6,866 nt of DNA from Bacteroidales bacterium UBA2716. GTDB lineage: Bacteria; Bacteroidota; Bacteroidia; Bacteroidales; UBA932. Numbering within the stretch: the stretch's first letter is position 1; the number at the start of each line of letters is the position of its first letter. Location of the stretch: assembly GCA_002354005.1 (NCBI GenBank), contig DEKS01000189.1, forward strand, positions 14,213 through 21,078, written 5' to 3'. The notes under the pieces are model-generated. The model did no database searches and was not told the origin of the DNA. It was given only the letters and a program-made list of their open reading frames with translations. Both the position numbers and the translations under genes were made by a program. Below are positions 6,370 through 6,866 of this stretch, in pieces.

Positions 6370-6419
6370 GGGTAAATAGTTATAAATCAGCTGATTACAT
6401 TTTACGCCCCGTGCGCTTC

Positions 6420-6866
6420 TTAGCCCAGGAAGCTGAGGAGGATACCGGCGGCGACGGCGGAACCAATGACACCGGCCACGTTGGGGCCCATGGCGTGCAT
6501 GAGCAGGTGGTTGGTGGGGTCAATTTCGCGGCCTACGGTCTCGGAAACACGTGCGCTGTCCGGAACGGCAGACACGCCGGCATTGCCGATGAGCGGGTTG
6601 ATCTTTTTGGCCGGGTTGGCAATGAAGAGGTTCATCAGCTTGACGAACAGCACGCCGCAGGTGGTGGCAATCACAAAGCTCAGCAGGCCCAGGCCGAAGA
6701 TAAGCACGGACTTGACGCTGATAAATTTGTCTGCCTGCGTAGAAGCGCCCACGGTGAGGCCGATCAGGGTGGTGACTACGTCGATGAGCGGACCGCTGGC
6801 GGTATTGGCCAGGCGCTTGGTTACGCCGCTCTCCTTGAGGAGGTTACCAAAGAACAGCATGCCCAG
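6420..6866 (-). CDS. oadB: Sodium-ion-translocating decarboxylase beta subunit, C-terminal part (oxaloacetate/methylmalonyl-CoA decarboxylase type)
   Basis: The last 148 residues of a beta subunit of the biotin-dependent Na+-pumping decarboxylases are present; the gene runs off the right edge. The family's C-terminal landmarks are all visible: LGMLFFGNLLKESGVTKRL, TLIGLTVGASTQADKF, KLMNLF with NPLIGNAGVSAVPDSARVS, and HAMGPNVAGVIGSAVAAGILL ending at FLG. About three hydrophobic membrane stretches can be seen. This inner-membrane subunit uses decarboxylation of carboxybiotin to export Na+. The beta subunits of oxaloacetate, methylmalonyl-CoA and glutaconyl-CoA decarboxylases are too alike to name the substrate without the alpha subunit, so the symbol is provisional. 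The full protein is usually around 380-430 residues. It seems to be the last gene of its operon, since a terminator follows. Confidence 0.9.
   Translation of the reverse strand: MGMLFFGNLLKESGVTKRLANTASGPLIDVVTTLIGLTVGASTQADKFISVKSVLIFGLGLLSFVIATTCGVLFVKLMNLFIANPAKKINPLIGNAGVSAVPDSARVSETVGREIDPTNHLLMHAMGPNVAGVIGSAVAAGILLSFLG

Noticed and set aside
6206..6419. A small gene in the largest gap
   Set aside because: Only a terminator, a short palindrome and a weak promoter-like match can be seen; no start with a convincing coding frame is present on either strand.

Overview
The window looks like a chromosomal piece from a GC-rich member of the Bacteroidales (Bacteroidota), probably a gut or other anaerobic species. 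The evidence is a near-perfect Bacteroides-type promoter (TTTG, 19 bases, TAACTTTG), A-rich rather than Shine-Dalgarno leaders, a Bacteroidales-style lipoprotein signal, and the pairing of an oxaloacetate-decarboxylase-type sodium pump gene with indolepyruvate:ferredoxin oxidoreductase genes. The genus cannot be settled by eye. All genes lie on the minus strand, so transcription runs from the right end of the window to the left.

In order of transcription: (i) the 3' third of a sodium-pumping decarboxylase beta subunit (6420-6866), closed by a clear intrinsic terminator (6335-6369); (ii) a single lipoprotein serine hydrolase of the beta-lactamase/transpeptidase-like fold (4973-6205); (iii) a 103-base AT-rich gap with a promoter and an 11-bp inverted repeat; (iv) a tight four-gene operon: iorA (3274-4869), iorB (2660-3244), a class I/II aminotransferase (1348-2658) and an acetyl-CoA hydrolase/CoA-transferase family protein (53-1351); (v) the first 11 codons of a further gene with a signal-peptide-like start (1-35), which suggests that the operon continues.

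The four-gene operon reads as a complete linear route. The aminotransferase would convert an aromatic amino acid to its arylpyruvate, IorAB would oxidatively decarboxylate it to an arylacetyl-CoA, and the CoA-transferase would release the arylacetate while passing CoA to a carboxylate such as acetate. This would make indoleacetate, phenylacetate or 4-hydroxyphenylacetate with energy kept as an acyl-CoA. The same set could run in reverse to build aromatic amino acids from arylacetates. Individual enzyme families are well supported; the joint pathway, substrate and direction are inferences from gene order. Two points stand out: IorA lacks the C-terminal two-cluster ferredoxin domain of the classical archaeal enzyme, and a chain of stop-start overlaps precedes iorB.

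I found no RNA genes, CRISPR arrays, insertion sequences or phage genes. No gap without a gene exceeds about 215 bases.
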